DNA of 64,000 nucleotides, from NCBI RefSeq assembly GCF_001905885.1, contig NZ_LIYH01000004.1:62001-126000 (forward strand). Direction: 5' to 3'. Origin of the DNA: Streptomyces sp. CB03234. GTDB lineage: Bacteria; Actinomycetota; Actinomycetes; Streptomycetales; Streptomycetaceae. Under the pieces are notes generated by a model that saw only the letters and a list, made by a program, of their open reading frames with translations, was not told the DNA's origin and did no database searches. A program made the position numbers and the translations under genes. Of the stretch, positions 37,005-45,198 are shown in pieces; within the stretch, counting starts at the first letter, position 1; every line of letters begins with the position of its first letter.

Positions 37005-37358
37005 TCAGCCGCTGACGAAGCAGAACTCGTTGCCCTCGGGATCCCGCAGCACCTGGAAGTCGCCGTGGTCGTCCGCCACGACGTCGCCGACCCGCACCGC
37101 GCCGAGCCGTACCGCCTCGGCCGCGGCGGTGTCCACGTCGCCCGCCTCCAGGTCCAGATGGAGCCGGTTCTTCACGGCCTTGCCCTCCGGTACGCGCTGG
37201 AAGGCGACCCGTACGAAACCCGGCGGATCGAGGTACGACCAGTCCGGGCTCCGGTCGACGGGCTCGCCGCCCAGCAGCGCGGCCCAGAAGCGGACCAGCG
37301 CGGCCGGGTCGGCGCAGTCGAACACGATCTCGCTGACGACAGCTCGCATGGCAGGCAT
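37005..37358 (-). CDS. VOC-family protein downstream of bioD
   Basis: A 117-residue single glyoxalase-like domain (MPAMRAVVSEIVFDCADPAALVRFWAALLGG...NRLHLDLEAGDV...LRDPEGNEFCFVSG). The ATG at 37358 is only two bases after the bioD stop (37361-37363), so it is translated by coupling and is the last gene of the biotin operon. Its function in the operon is unknown; VOC proteins often detoxify or bind small molecules. A second ATG at 37349 is possible. Confidence 0.85.
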   Translation of the reverse strand: MPAMRAVVSEIVFDCADPAALVRFWAALLGGEPVDRSPDWSYLDPPGFVRVAFQRVPEGKAVKNRLHLDLEAGDVDTAAAEAVRLGAVRVGDVVADDHGDFQVLRDPEGNEFCFVSG

Positions 37359-37360
37359 GA

Positions 37361-38080
37361 TCAGGATCGTACGGCCGCGGTGAACGCCTCCGCATCCCAC
37401 GTGCCGCCGAGCACCGGGGCGAGCCAGCCCCCGGCCGCCGCGCGGAACCCGCCGGCCGCCAGCGCCGCCGCGCCCGACGGCACCGCGCCCAGCAGCGGAG
37501 CTCCCGCCACCTCCGGCAGCTCAGCGACGTTGCAGCGCTCGGCGAGCCCCGGCTCGTCCGGCCAGCTGCCGATGACGACGCCCGCCTGCTCAAGCCCGCG
37601 CGCCCGCAGCGCCTCGCCGGTGAGCGTCACCATGTTGAGCGTGCCGAGCCCCGGGGGCGCCACGACCAGCACCGGCGCGTCCAGCAGCCCGGCCGCGTCC
37701 GCGAGCGTGCCGCCCTCCTCGTCGTACCGCACGAGCAGCCCGCCGGCGCCCTCCACCAGCACCAGGTCGTGGTCGTCGGCCAGCTTCCGCGCGGCCCGCG
37801 CCACCTCCTCCGGCCCCACCGGAGCCATGCCCGCCCGCCGCGCGGCCGTCACGGGCGCCAACGGCTCCGGGAACCGTGCCAGTTCCACCGGCGTGACCCC
37901 GTCCCCGGCGAGCCGTACGACCTCGTCCGCGTCGCCCCGCTCACCCGGGCCGGCCCCGGTCTGGGCGGGTTTCAGCACGGCCACCGACCGCCCCGCCGCC
38001 CGCGCCACCGCGGCGACGGCCGCCGTGACGACCGTCTTGCCGATCTCCGTCCCCGTACCGCTGACCACCAGTACCGACAT
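37361..38080 (-). CDS. bioD: Dethiobiotin synthetase
   Basis: A 239-residue P-loop ATP-dependent carboxylase that closes the ureido ring of dethiobiotin. The loop GTGTEIGKTVVTAAV, the substrate site KPAQTG, VEGAGGLLVRYD and the last-third PPGLGTLN motif are visible. The ATG at 38080 is just after the bioA stop (38082-38084), giving a coupled bioB-bioA-bioD order. A VOC gene follows by two bases. Confidence 0.95.
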   Translation of the reverse strand: MSVLVVSGTGTEIGKTVVTAAVAAVARAAGRSVAVLKPAQTGAGPGERGDADEVVRLAGDGVTPVELARFPEPLAPVTAARRAGMAPVGPEEVARAARKLADDHDLVLVEGAGGLLVRYDEEGGTLADAAGLLDAPVLVVAPPGLGTLNMVTLTGEALRARGLEQAGVVIGSWPDEPGLAERCNVAELPEVAGAPLLGAVPSGAAALAAGGFRAAAGGWLAPVLGGTWDAEAFTAAVRS

Positions 38081-38081
38081 C

Positions 38082-39371
38082 TCAACCCTCCCGCGCCGCG
38101 GCACACACCCCGCGGCTGATCCGTGCCACGTCCTCGTCACCCGTGACGTACGGCGGCATCACGTACACCAGGTCCCGGAACGGCCGCAGCCACACGCCCT
38201 CGCGCACCGCCGCCGCCGTCGCGGCCGCCATGTCCACCGGACGGTCCAGCTGGACGACGCCGATGGCACCGAGCACGCGCACCTCGCGCACCCCCGGCAG
38301 CTCGGCCGCCGGCGCCAGGCCGTCCCGCAGCCCCGCCTCGATCCGCTTGACCTCCTGCTGCCAGTCCTGGCCGAGCAGCAGGTCGATCGAGGCGCACGCC
38401 ACGGCCGTGGCCAGCGGGTTGCCCATGAACGTCGGCCCGTGCGCCAGCACCGGCACCTCGCCCCGCGAGATCCCGTCCGCCACGCGGGCGGTGCACAGGG
38501 TCGCCGCCAGCGACAGGTAGCCACCGGTCAGCGCCTTGCCCAGGCACATCACATCCGGTGCCACGCGCGCGTGCTCCGCCGCGAACAGCGTGCCCGTGCG
38601 CCCGAACCCGGTCGCGATCTCGTCGAAGACCAGCAGCACGTCGTGCTCGTCGCACGCCTCCCGCAGCACCCGGAGATACGCCGGGTCGTGGAACCGCATC
38701 CCGCCCGCGCCCTGCACCACCGGCTCGACGATCACCGCGGCCAGCTCGTCCGCGTGCCGCCCGATCGCCTCCCGCAGCTGCTCCGCGTAGGACTCCTCGT
38801 ACGTGACCGGCGGCGGGCCCGCGAAGATCTGCCGCGGCAGCGCCCCCGACCACAGCTCGTGCATCCCGCCCTCGGGATCGCACACCGACATCGGCTGCCA
38901 GGTGTCACCGTGGTAGCCGCCGCGCCAGGTCAGCAGCCGCTGCTTGGCCGGACGGCCCACCGAGCGCCAGTACTGCAGGCACATCTTGATCGCGACCTCG
39001 ACCGACACCGAGCCCGAGTCGCAGAGGAAGACGTGCCGCAACGGCTCCGGTGTGATCTCCACCAGCCGGGTGGCGAGGCGCACCGCCGGCTCATGGGTGA
39101 GCCCGCCGAACATCACATGGCTCATCCGCCCCAGCTGGTCCCGTGCCGCCTCGTTGAGCACCGGGTGGTTGTAGCCGTGGACGGTCGACCACCACGACGA
39201 CATGCCGTCGACCAGCTCGTCCTGCCCGTACGCCGGTTCGGCGAGCCGCAGCCGCACACCGGACGCGGACTCCACGACCAGCGGGTCGGTACGGCCGGGC
39301 ATGGGGCCGTACGGGTGCCACACGTGGGCCCGGTCGAGGGCGATCAGCTCGGCGGTGTCGAGGTCACGCAT
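38082..39371 (-). CDS. bioA: 7,8-diaminopelargonic acid (DAPA) aminotransferase
   Basis: A 429-residue PLP enzyme that uses SAM as amino donor to make 7,8-diaminononanoate. HVWHPYGPM near the start, GMSSWWSTVHGYNHP, DSGSVSVEVAIKM, VVEP-VQGAGGMRFH, DEIATGFGRTGTLFA, and the lysine in LGKALTGGYLSLAA mark it clearly. The ATG at 39371 overlaps the bioB stop by eight bases, and the stop is one base from the bioD start. It is the second gene of the coupled biotin operon. Confidence 0.95.
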   Translation of the reverse strand: MRDLDTAELIALDRAHVWHPYGPMPGRTDPLVVESASGVRLRLAEPAYGQDELVDGMSSWWSTVHGYNHPVLNEAARDQLGRMSHVMFGGLTHEPAVRLATRLVEITPEPLRHVFLCDSGSVSVEVAIKMCLQYWRSVGRPAKQRLLTWRGGYHGDTWQPMSVCDPEGGMHELWSGALPRQIFAGPPPVTYEESYAEQLREAIGRHADELAAVIVEPVVQGAGGMRFHDPAYLRVLREACDEHDVLLVFDEIATGFGRTGTLFAAEHARVAPDVMCLGKALTGGYLSLAATLCTARVADGISRGEVPVLAHGPTFMGNPLATAVACASIDLLLGQDWQQEVKRIEAGLRDGLAPAAELPGVREVRVLGAIGVVQLDRPVDMAAATAAAVREGVWLRPFRDLVYVMPPYVTGDEDVARISRGVCAAAREG

Positions 39372-40524
39372 TGGGGGCGAGGTCCGTGCCGGCGCCGCGA
39401 CGGCGTACCGCCACCAGGTCGGGACGGGCGGCCGAAACCTCCGGCTCCTCGTCCGGCGGCGCACACACGGAACCGGAACCGGAGCCGCAGCCGCCGCCCG
39501 TGCCGCAGGAGGCGGCGTCCGCCCGGTGCTCGGGCAGCGTGGTGGTGTCCGTGCCCTCCACCTCGAAACCGGCATCCGCGATCATCTCCAGGTCCGCCTT
39601 GCCGGCCTGGCCCTCGCTGGTGAGGTAGTCGCCCAGGAAGATCGAGTTGGCCAGGTGCAGGGCGAGCGGCTGGAGCGTCCGCAGGTGCACCTCGCGCCCG
39701 CCCGCCAGCCGGACCTCCACGTCCGGGCAGACGAACCGGACCATCGCCAGGATGCGCAGCGCCCGCTGCGGGGTCAGGTTCCACTCCTTGGCGAGCGGCG
39801 TGCCCTCGAACGGGATCAGGAAGTTCACCGGCACCGAGTCCGGGTCCAGCGCGCGCAGCGCGAAGACGACGTCGACCAGGTCCTCGTCGCTCTCGCCCAT
39901 GCCCGCGATCAGCCCGGAGCAGGCCGACAGGCCCGCCGCGTGCGCCTTTTGTACGGTGTCGACCCGGTCCGCGTAGGTGTGCGTGGTCGTGATGTCCCCG
40001 TACGTCCCCTCGGACGTATTGAGGTTGTGGTTGTACGCGTCGGCGCCCGCCGTCCGCAGCCGCTCCGCCTGGCCGTCCGAGAGCAGCCCGAGGCACGCGC
40101 ACACCTCGACGCCCTCGTTCTCCTCCTTGATGGCCTCGATGGTCTTCGAGACGCGGTCGACGTCCCGGTCCGTGGGACCGCGGCCGCTGGCGACCAGGCA
40201 GACCCGCTTCGCGCCGCCCGCGACGCCCGCGGCGGCCGCCTTCGAGGCCTCCTCCGGCTTCAGCCAGGTGTACTTGAGGATCTCCGCCTTGGAGCCCAGC
40301 CGCTGCGAGCAGTACGAGCAGTCCTCGGGGCACAGGCCGGACTTGAGGTTGACCAGGTAGTTGAGCTTCACCCGCCGCCCGAACCACTGACGGCGTACCT
40401 TCCCGGCCGCGGCCACCACATCGAGCAGCTCGTCGTCGGAGGTCGCCAGTACGGCGAGCGCTTCTTCGCGGGTCGGCAGCTCGCGCCGAAGCCCCTTGTC
40501 CACCAGCGTGTTCAGCAGGTCCAT
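39364..40524 (-). CDS. bioB: Biotin synthase (radical SAM)
   Basis: A 386-residue radical-SAM enzyme that inserts sulfur into dethiobiotin. The cluster motif GLCPEDCSYCSQR (CxxxCxxC near 65-72) binds the 4Fe-4S cluster and SAM; a second 2Fe-2S site with conserved Cys and Arg (CLGLLSDGQ, NHNLNTSEGTYGDI) is seen. An unusual C-terminal tail contains CGTGGGCGSGSGSVC (about 346-360), three further cysteines in a Gly/Ser stretch. It begins at ATG 40524, divergent from bioF. Confidence 0.96.
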   Translation of the reverse strand: MDLLNTLVDKGLRRELPTREEALAVLATSDDELLDVVAAAGKVRRQWFGRRVKLNYLVNLKSGLCPEDCSYCSQRLGSKAEILKYTWLKPEEASKAAAAGVAGGAKRVCLVASGRGPTDRDVDRVSKTIEAIKEENEGVEVCACLGLLSDGQAERLRTAGADAYNHNLNTSEGTYGDITTTHTYADRVDTVQKAHAAGLSACSGLIAGMGESDEDLVDVVFALRALDPDSVPVNFLIPFEGTPLAKEWNLTPQRALRILAMVRFVCPDVEVRLAGGREVHLRTLQPLALHLANSIFLGDYLTSEGQAGKADLEMIADAGFEVEGTDTTTLPEHRADAASCGTGGGCGSGSGSVCAPPDEEPEVSAARPDLVAVRRRGAGTDLAPNA

Positions 40525-40590
40525 GGCGCTGATCCTGGCCTACGGCACGGCCCCGGGCCAAGGAGGAACCCCACAGGAGAGCCGCTTTCG

Positions 40591-40610
40591 AGTGTGTGTA
40601 TAACCACACT
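40591..40610. promoter_or_regulatory. AGTGTG / CACACT inverted repeat in the bioB-bioF divergent region
   Basis: The 142-base gap between bioB and bioF contains AGTGTG-N8-CACACT, with an AT-rich centre (TATAAC) in otherwise GC-rich DNA. It is a reasonable operator and promoter location for a biotin repressor acting on both units. It does not match the Corynebacterium BioQ motif, so the regulator is unassigned. Confidence 0.4.
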
Positions 40611-40666
40611 CCGGCCCGCCGCGACCACAGTTAAGGTCTGTTCGCTGTCTACAAAAGGGACCAGAC

Positions 40667-41884
40667 ATGCCCCAGGCTCCGCTCGACCCGCCCGCCGACC
40701 CGCCGGTCGCCCAGCCGCCCGACTCCTCTCCCGCCTCGCCCTTCGACTGGACCGACGAGGAGGCGTGCCGCCGCGCGGACGCCGGGCTGGTGCGTACGCT
40801 CCGCCCGCGACCGGCCGTGCCGGAGCTGCTGGACCTGGCGAGCAACGACTACCTGGGCCTCACCCACCACCCGGACATCACCGCCGCGGCCGCCGGCGCC
40901 GCCCGCCGCTGGGGCGCGGGCGCGACCGGCTCGCGCCTGGTGACCGGGACCACCGAGCTGCACGCCGAGCTGGAGCGGGAGCTGGCCGGCTTCTGCGGTT
41001 TCGAGGCGGCGCTGGTGTTCTCGTCCGGCTACGCGGCCAACCTGGCCGCCCTGACCGCGCTGAGCGCCCCCGGCTTGCTGATCGTCTCCGACGCGGGCAA
41101 CCACGCCTCCATCGTGGACGGCTGCCGGCTCTCGCGCGCCGAGACCGCGGTCGTCCCGCACGCCGACCCCGAGGCGGTGGCCAAGACCCTCGGTGCCCAC
41201 CCCGGGCGGCGGGCGCTGGTGGTCACCGACTCGGTGTTCTCCGTCGACGGTGACGCGGCGCCGCTGGGCGGGCTCGCCGCGGCCTGCCGGGCGCACGGCG
41301 CGGCGCTGGTGGTGGACGACGCGCACGGCCTGGGCGTGCTGGGCGAGGGCGGGCGGGGCGCACTGCACGCGGCGGGGCTGGCGGGGAGCCCGGACGTCGT
41401 CGCCACGCTCACCCTCTCCAAGTCCCTGGGCAGCCAGGGCGGAGCGGTCCTCGGGCCGGCCCGGGTGATCGACCACCTGGTCAACGCCGCCCGGACGTTC
41501 ATCTTCGACACGGGCCTCGCCCCGGCCGCCGCGGGCGCCGCGCTGGCGAGCCTGCGGCTGCTGCGCGCCGAGCCGGGCCTGGCGGGCCGGGCGCGTACGG
41601 TGGCGGCCACCCTGCACGCACGGCTGACGGCGGCGGGTCTGACCGCCGTGCGGCCGGACGCCGCCGTCGTCTCCGTACGCGCCCCTTCGCCGGAGCAGGC
41701 CGTGCGGTGGGCGGCCGACTGCCGGGCCGAAGGTCTCGCGGTGGGGTGCTTCCGGCCGCCGTCGGTGCCGGACGGCATCTCGCGCCTCCGGCTGACCGCC
41801 CGCGCCGACTTGACGGAACGTCAGGTCGACGAGGCGGTCGCGACGATCCTCCGTACGGCGCCGCCGCCGGTCCCGGTCAGCTGA
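40667..41884 (+). CDS. bioF: 8-amino-7-oxononanoate synthase
   Basis: A 405-residue PLP enzyme that condenses pimeloyl thioester with alanine. LDLASNDYLGLTHHPDI, GAGATGSRLVTGTTELHAELE, FSSGYAANL, DAGNHASIVDGCRLS, DDAHGLGVLGEGGRGAL and the PLP lysine in LTLSKSLGSQGGAV are all present. A 25-residue Pro-rich N-terminus precedes the fold. It is divergent from bioBAD, completing a biotin locus that lacks bioC/bioH or bioI for pimeloyl supply here. The 3' end overlaps the DUF397 gene. Confidence 0.94.
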   Translation: MPQAPLDPPADPPVAQPPDSSPASPFDWTDEEACRRADAGLVRTLRPRPAVPELLDLASNDYLGLTHHPDITAAAAGAARRWGAGATGSRLVTGTTELHAELERELAGFCGFEAALVFSSGYAANLAALTALSAPGLLIVSDAGNHASIVDGCRLSRAETAVVPHADPEAVAKTLGAHPGRRALVVTDSVFSVDGDAAPLGGLAAACRAHGAALVVDDAHGLGVLGEGGRGALHAAGLAGSPDVVATLTLSKSLGSQGGAVLGPARVIDHLVNAARTFIFDTGLAPAAAGAALASLRLLRAEPGLAGRARTVAATLHARLTAAGLTAVRPDAAVVSVRAPSPEQAVRWAADCRAEGLAVGCFRPPSVPDGISRLRLTARADLTERQVDEAVATILRTAPPPVPVS

Positions 41885-42080
41885 CCTCCTCCTTCAGGGA
41901 GGTGACGAAGGAGGTCCAGGCCGTCGCGGAGAACCGCAGCGGTGGCCTGGCGGTGTTCTTCGAGTCGCGTACGGCGAGTCGCGTGGCGTCGAGCCGGGCG
42001 GCCTCGACGCAGTTGTTCATGCCCACGCTGCGGCTGCTGCGCCGCCAGGTGAGGTTGTTCTGTGCGAGGTAAGCAGACAT
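41877..42080 (-). CDS. DUF397-domain protein
   Basis: A 67-residue protein with the DUF397 core: LTWRRSSRSVGMNNCVEAARLDATRLAVRDSKNTARPPLRFSATAWTSFVTSLK. Such small proteins are encoded in large numbers in Streptomyces next to an XRE-type regulator (DUF5753), as here, and sometimes act with it in development or signalling. It is 15 bases downstream of that regulator. The last bases overlap the bioF 3' end. Mechanism unproven. Confidence 0.93.
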   Translation of the reverse strand: MSAYLAQNNLTWRRSSRSVGMNNCVEAARLDATRLAVRDSKNTARPPLRFSATAWTSFVTSLKEEVS

Positions 42081-42095
42081 GTGGGGTGCCTCTCC

Positions 42096-42965
42096 CTACG
42101 CGCCGTCACCGATTCCGGCGATGAGTTCCGACGACTCCTCGGGCGACAGGGCGTGCGCCTGCATGGTGCGGAAAGCGGCGCAGTACGCCTCGAGGTCTTC
42201 CATGCGTTCGAGATAGAGGCTACTCGTCAAGTGGTCAAGAGCAACCACGTCCAGATCGGAAATGTTCGGAAAGGAGAAGATAACGAAAGACCCGGAGAGG
42301 CCGACGTACTCGCCCGCGGAGAACGGCAGTACCTGCACCCGCACATGAGGCAACTGAGCCCACTCCAGCAACTGACGCAACTGCTCCCGCATCACCCCCG
42401 GGCCGCCCACCTGCCGCCGCAGCACCGCCTCGTCGAGCACCGCGTCCAGCCGCAGCGGAGGATCGGCGTGCAGCACCTCCTGCCGCGCGCTCCGCACCCG
42501 TACCAAGGACTCGACCGTCGCCGCCGGAACACCCGGCAGCGCCGCCCGCGTCACCGCGCGTGCGTAGTCCGCCGTCTGCAACAGGCCCGGCACGACCGAT
42601 GTCTCCAGCGTGCGCGCCGTGCACGCATGCGCCTCCAGACTGATGAAGTCCTGGTACGGAGGCGGGATCACGCCCCGGTACGCATGCCACCAACCCGTCC
42701 CGCCGCCGTCCGCCGCCGCGCCCGCCAGCGCCTCCAACAGGGCGCGCAGCCGCGGCTCGTGGACGCCGTAGGCGTCGAGCAGCCGCGCCACGTCCGCGCC
42801 CGACACCCCGCTCGTACCCGTCTCGATCCGGCTCACCTTCGACTGGTGCCAGCCCACCAGCAGCGCCGCCTCCCGGCTGGTGAGGCCCGCGGCCAGGCGC
42901 AGCCCGCGCAACTCCTCGCCGAGCTTGCGCCGACGCACCGCCGGGCCGTGCCGAGTGCCTCGCAT
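42096..42965 (-). CDS. XRE-family regulator with DUF5753 domain
   Basis: A 289-residue DNA-binding protein. The HTH is LGEELRGLRLAAGLTSREAALLVGWHQSKVSRIETGTSGVS (about 14-55) and the rest is the DUF5753 effector region with GLLQTADYARAVTRA and VQVLPFSAGEYVGLSGSF. BldB/WhiJ-type systems combine such a protein with a DUF397 partner. ATG at 42965 has GGAGG upstream; a frame start at 43010 lies in the shared inverted motif. It is divergent from the HATPase gene. Confidence 0.93.
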   Translation of the reverse strand: MRGTRHGPAVRRRKLGEELRGLRLAAGLTSREAALLVGWHQSKVSRIETGTSGVSGADVARLLDAYGVHEPRLRALLEALAGAAADGGGTGWWHAYRGVIPPPYQDFISLEAHACTARTLETSVVPGLLQTADYARAVTRAALPGVPAATVESLVRVRSARQEVLHADPPLRLDAVLDEAVLRRQVGGPGVMREQLRQLLEWAQLPHVRVQVLPFSAGEYVGLSGSFVIFSFPNISDLDVVALDHLTSSLYLERMEDLEAYCAAFRTMQAHALSPEESSELIAGIGDGA

Positions 42966-42993
42966 GACCGCCTCCTCCCGTTGTCCGGCATCC

Positions 42994-43140
42994 TCCCGCC
43001 ATAGGGCCAACCCGTCAGTTTGCCGCCCAAATCCGGTCTCGCGTGGCAGAGTTCACCGCTTCGAGCGACAGATATATGCAGATCTTGGTGGATCGCCCCC
43101 ATCAGGGGCGACATAAGTGGCACTCTGGCGCGAAGCGCAA
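42994..43140. promoter_or_regulatory. Inverted TGGC-N-CT-N-TGGCG-N-GA motif pair
   Basis: The minus strand (near 42994-43013) carries TGGCCCTATGGCGGGAGGATGC and the plus strand (near 43118-43140) TGGCACTCTGGCGCGAAGCGC. They face each other about 100 bases apart in the promoter region between the XRE and HATPase genes. They also read as MALWRE in both frames. A pair of operator sites for the XRE regulator is the preferred reading. Confidence 0.45.
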
Positions 43141-43212
43141 TCCGAGGCCGTCCTCACAAAACATCCGGTACGTGTCGGAGTCCGGCCCCGGTGGGAAAGG
43201 GACAGCGTCGCC

Positions 43213-43644
43213 ATGGCAGACCATCAGGAAGCATCCGTCACTCTGCCGAGCGATCCCGCCTCGGTCTCCGCCGCCCGGAGATACGTGGCGGACGTCCTCG
43301 CGGAATGGGGCCTCCCCGGCGAGGCCGAGACGGCCGACACGGTCCGGCTGATCGTCTCGGAACTCGCCACCAACGCCGTCCAGCACACCTTCGGCCAGTC
43401 GCCGACGTTCACGGTGGACGTCCGGCTGGAGCGCGACGAGCAGCTGCGCATCGGCGTCACCGACAGCCACCCGCGCTGGCCGCAGCGGCTGCCCGCCGCC
43501 GTCCAGCAGGACAACGGCCGCGGCATGGTCATCATCCGCTGGCTCACCGCGGAGTGCGGTGGCCGCCTCTCGGTCACCCCCACCGCCGAGGGCGGCAAGA
43601 CGGTCTGGATCGCCCTGCCCTGGACAGTCCCGGTCCAGACCTGA
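43213..43644 (+). CDS. ATP-binding HATPase_c protein (anti-sigma factor kinase-like)
   Basis: A 143-residue GHKL ATPase of the RsbW/SpoIIAB-like type, typical partner of XRE/DUF397 loci. The N-box is VRLIVSELATNAVQHT and the G-box region VTDSHPRWPQ...DNGRGMVIIRWLTAECGGRLSV. Such proteins bind and may phosphorylate an anti-anti-sigma factor, or act as a small ATPase in the bld/whiJ system. ATG at 43213 (MADHQEASVTL) with GGGAAAGG upstream; an in-frame GTG at 43117 lies in the operator motif. Confidence 0.9.
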   Translation: MADHQEASVTLPSDPASVSAARRYVADVLAEWGLPGEAETADTVRLIVSELATNAVQHTFGQSPTFTVDVRLERDEQLRIGVTDSHPRWPQRLPAAVQQDNGRGMVIIRWLTAECGGRLSVTPTAEGGKTVWIALPWTVPVQT

Positions 43645-44213
43645 CCCCCCCACGCCCACCGCCTCCACGGCGCCCAGCCGCCCGGCGCTCCCGGCCCCTG
43701 GCCCCCGGCCGTGCGCTGCCTCCCTGGCTTACGGCCGCCTGGCGCTCCCGCCTCCCGGCCCCTTGGCCCCCGGCCGTGCGCTGCCTCCCTGGCCTCCGGC
43801 CCGTGGCGCGCCGCCTCCCACCTCCCTGGCTTACGGCCGCCCGCCGCCCCCGCCTCCCGGCTCTTGGCCCCCGGCCCGTGTGCCGCCTCCCTGATATCCA
43901 GCCTGTGGCCTGGCCGCCCTGGCCCTCCGACTCGCTGGCCCCCGGCCCGTGCCCCACCTCGCCGGCCCCTGGCTCCCTGGCCTCCGGTCCGTGGCACCTG
44001 CTCCCCGGCTCCCCGCCCGTGCCCCACCTCGCCGGCTCCGGGCCGCCGGGTCGCTCGCCCCCGCCGCCGCCCGGATCGTGGCCCCTTGGCCCCCGGCCGC
44101 TTGGCTCAGGGCATCACCCCGCCCCCGCATTGCGGGCCGGCCGCGGTCCCTTGGCCCCGGTCTGTCGGTGTCGCCCACCACCTCAGGGCCTGCCGCCCGG
44201 CTGTCGCGGGGCC
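43645..44213. repeat. Gene-free C-rich repetitive tract
   Basis: About 570 bases without a convincing gene. The plus strand is strongly C-rich and made of drifting copies of TTGGCCCCCGGCCGTGCG-CTGCCTCCCTGGC (near 43699, 43764, and a variant near 43864), mixed with CTCCCGGCC and TCGCCGGC units. Long open frames here on both strands are composition artefacts. It may be a slippage-expanded spacer or a source of structured RNA. Confidence 0.75.
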
Positions 44214-45125
44214 CTACGCGGCGCCTCGGGCGAAGCCGCCGCGGAGGAGGGCGCGGAGTGACTGGGCGGCCGGGCCGGATTCGTCGCCGCGGTGGGCGAC
44301 CGAGATGGTGCGGCGGAACGCTGCCGGGGCCAGGGGGCGTACACCCAGGGGCGCCGGGTCCATCGCGGCGACCATCTCCGGGACCACCGCCACCCCCAGG
44401 CCCGCGCTGACCAGGGCGCACACCAGGGCGTAGCCGGGGGACTCGCAGACCACCGCCGGTCGCGCGCCCGCCTCGCGGAGCGCGCCCTCCACGCCACGGC
44501 GCGGCGGATGCGCCGGGGCGCTGCTGATCAGGGGCTGGTCCGAGAGCTCCGCCACCGGGAGCCGTCCCGAGCCCTCGGCGAGGACGTGACCGGGCGCGGT
44601 CACCAGTACCAGTTCCTCGATCAGCAGCGGTTCCAGGAACACGCCCACCGGCAGCGGTTCCGCGCCGGCCGGCTCGTACGCGTGCGTCAGTGCCAGGTCG
44701 ACGTGTCCGGCCGCCACCGCGGCCACCCCGCGCGGCGGCTCGTACTCGGTCACCGCCAGCTCCACGTCCGGGTGGGCGCGCCGGAACGCGCTGAGCACCG
44801 GCGGCAGCAGGTGGACCCCCACGGTGGTGAAGGTGCCGACGCGCAGCCGCCCGCCCGTGAGCCCGTTCAGCAGCGCCAGCTCGTGCCGTGCCCGTTCCAT
44901 CTCGTCCAGCACCCGGCGCGCCCGCGCCACCAGCACCTCGCCCGCCGCCGTGAGCCGGGCGCCACGGTGATGCCGTACGAGCAGCGGCGCGCCCGCCTCC
45001 CGCTCCAGCTTGGCGAGCTGCTGGGAGAGCGCGGGCGGCGTGTAGCCGAGCCGCCCGGCGGCTCGGGTGATCGAACCGGCCTCGGCGACCGCGACGAGCG
45101 CGGCCAGATGTACGGGGTCGTACAT
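44214..45125 (-). CDS. LysR-family transcriptional regulator
   Basis: A 303-residue regulator. HTH at about 1-60: VHLAALVAVAEAGSITRAAGRLGYTPPALSQQLAKLEREAGAPLL. A periplasmic-binding-like effector domain follows, with RLRVGTFTTVGVHLLPPVL and GVAVVPEMVAAMDPAP. The ATG at 45125 (MYDPVHLAAL) starts in the correct place; a start at 45152 would add nine residues. Divergent from the LysE-type exporter gene with 73 bases between starts, so it likely controls that gene and itself. Confidence 0.92.
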   Translation of the reverse strand: MYDPVHLAALVAVAEAGSITRAAGRLGYTPPALSQQLAKLEREAGAPLLVRHHRGARLTAAGEVLVARARRVLDEMERARHELALLNGLTGGRLRVGTFTTVGVHLLPPVLSAFRRAHPDVELAVTEYEPPRGVAAVAAGHVDLALTHAYEPAGAEPLPVGVFLEPLLIEELVLVTAPGHVLAEGSGRLPVAELSDQPLISSAPAHPPRRGVEGALREAGARPAVVCESPGYALVCALVSAGLGVAVVPEMVAAMDPAPLGVRPLAPAAFRRTISVAHRGDESGPAAQSLRALLRGGFARGAA

Positions 45126-45198
45126 TAAGCGTTCCTTTAGGCCGGGCCTCAAGATTCCACATACACGCTAAGGCCTGGAGCCAGCCAGGATGGGGGAC

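Noticed and set aside
41883..41916. GACCTCCT/AGGAGGTC stem at the bioF-DUF397 convergence
   Set aside because: Lies within the DUF397 coding end and may be coincidental, though it could work as a terminator.
43559..44433. Several proline/arginine-rich open frames in the C-rich tract
   Set aside because: Made of repeat-driven Pro/Ala/Arg without domains, on both strands at once.
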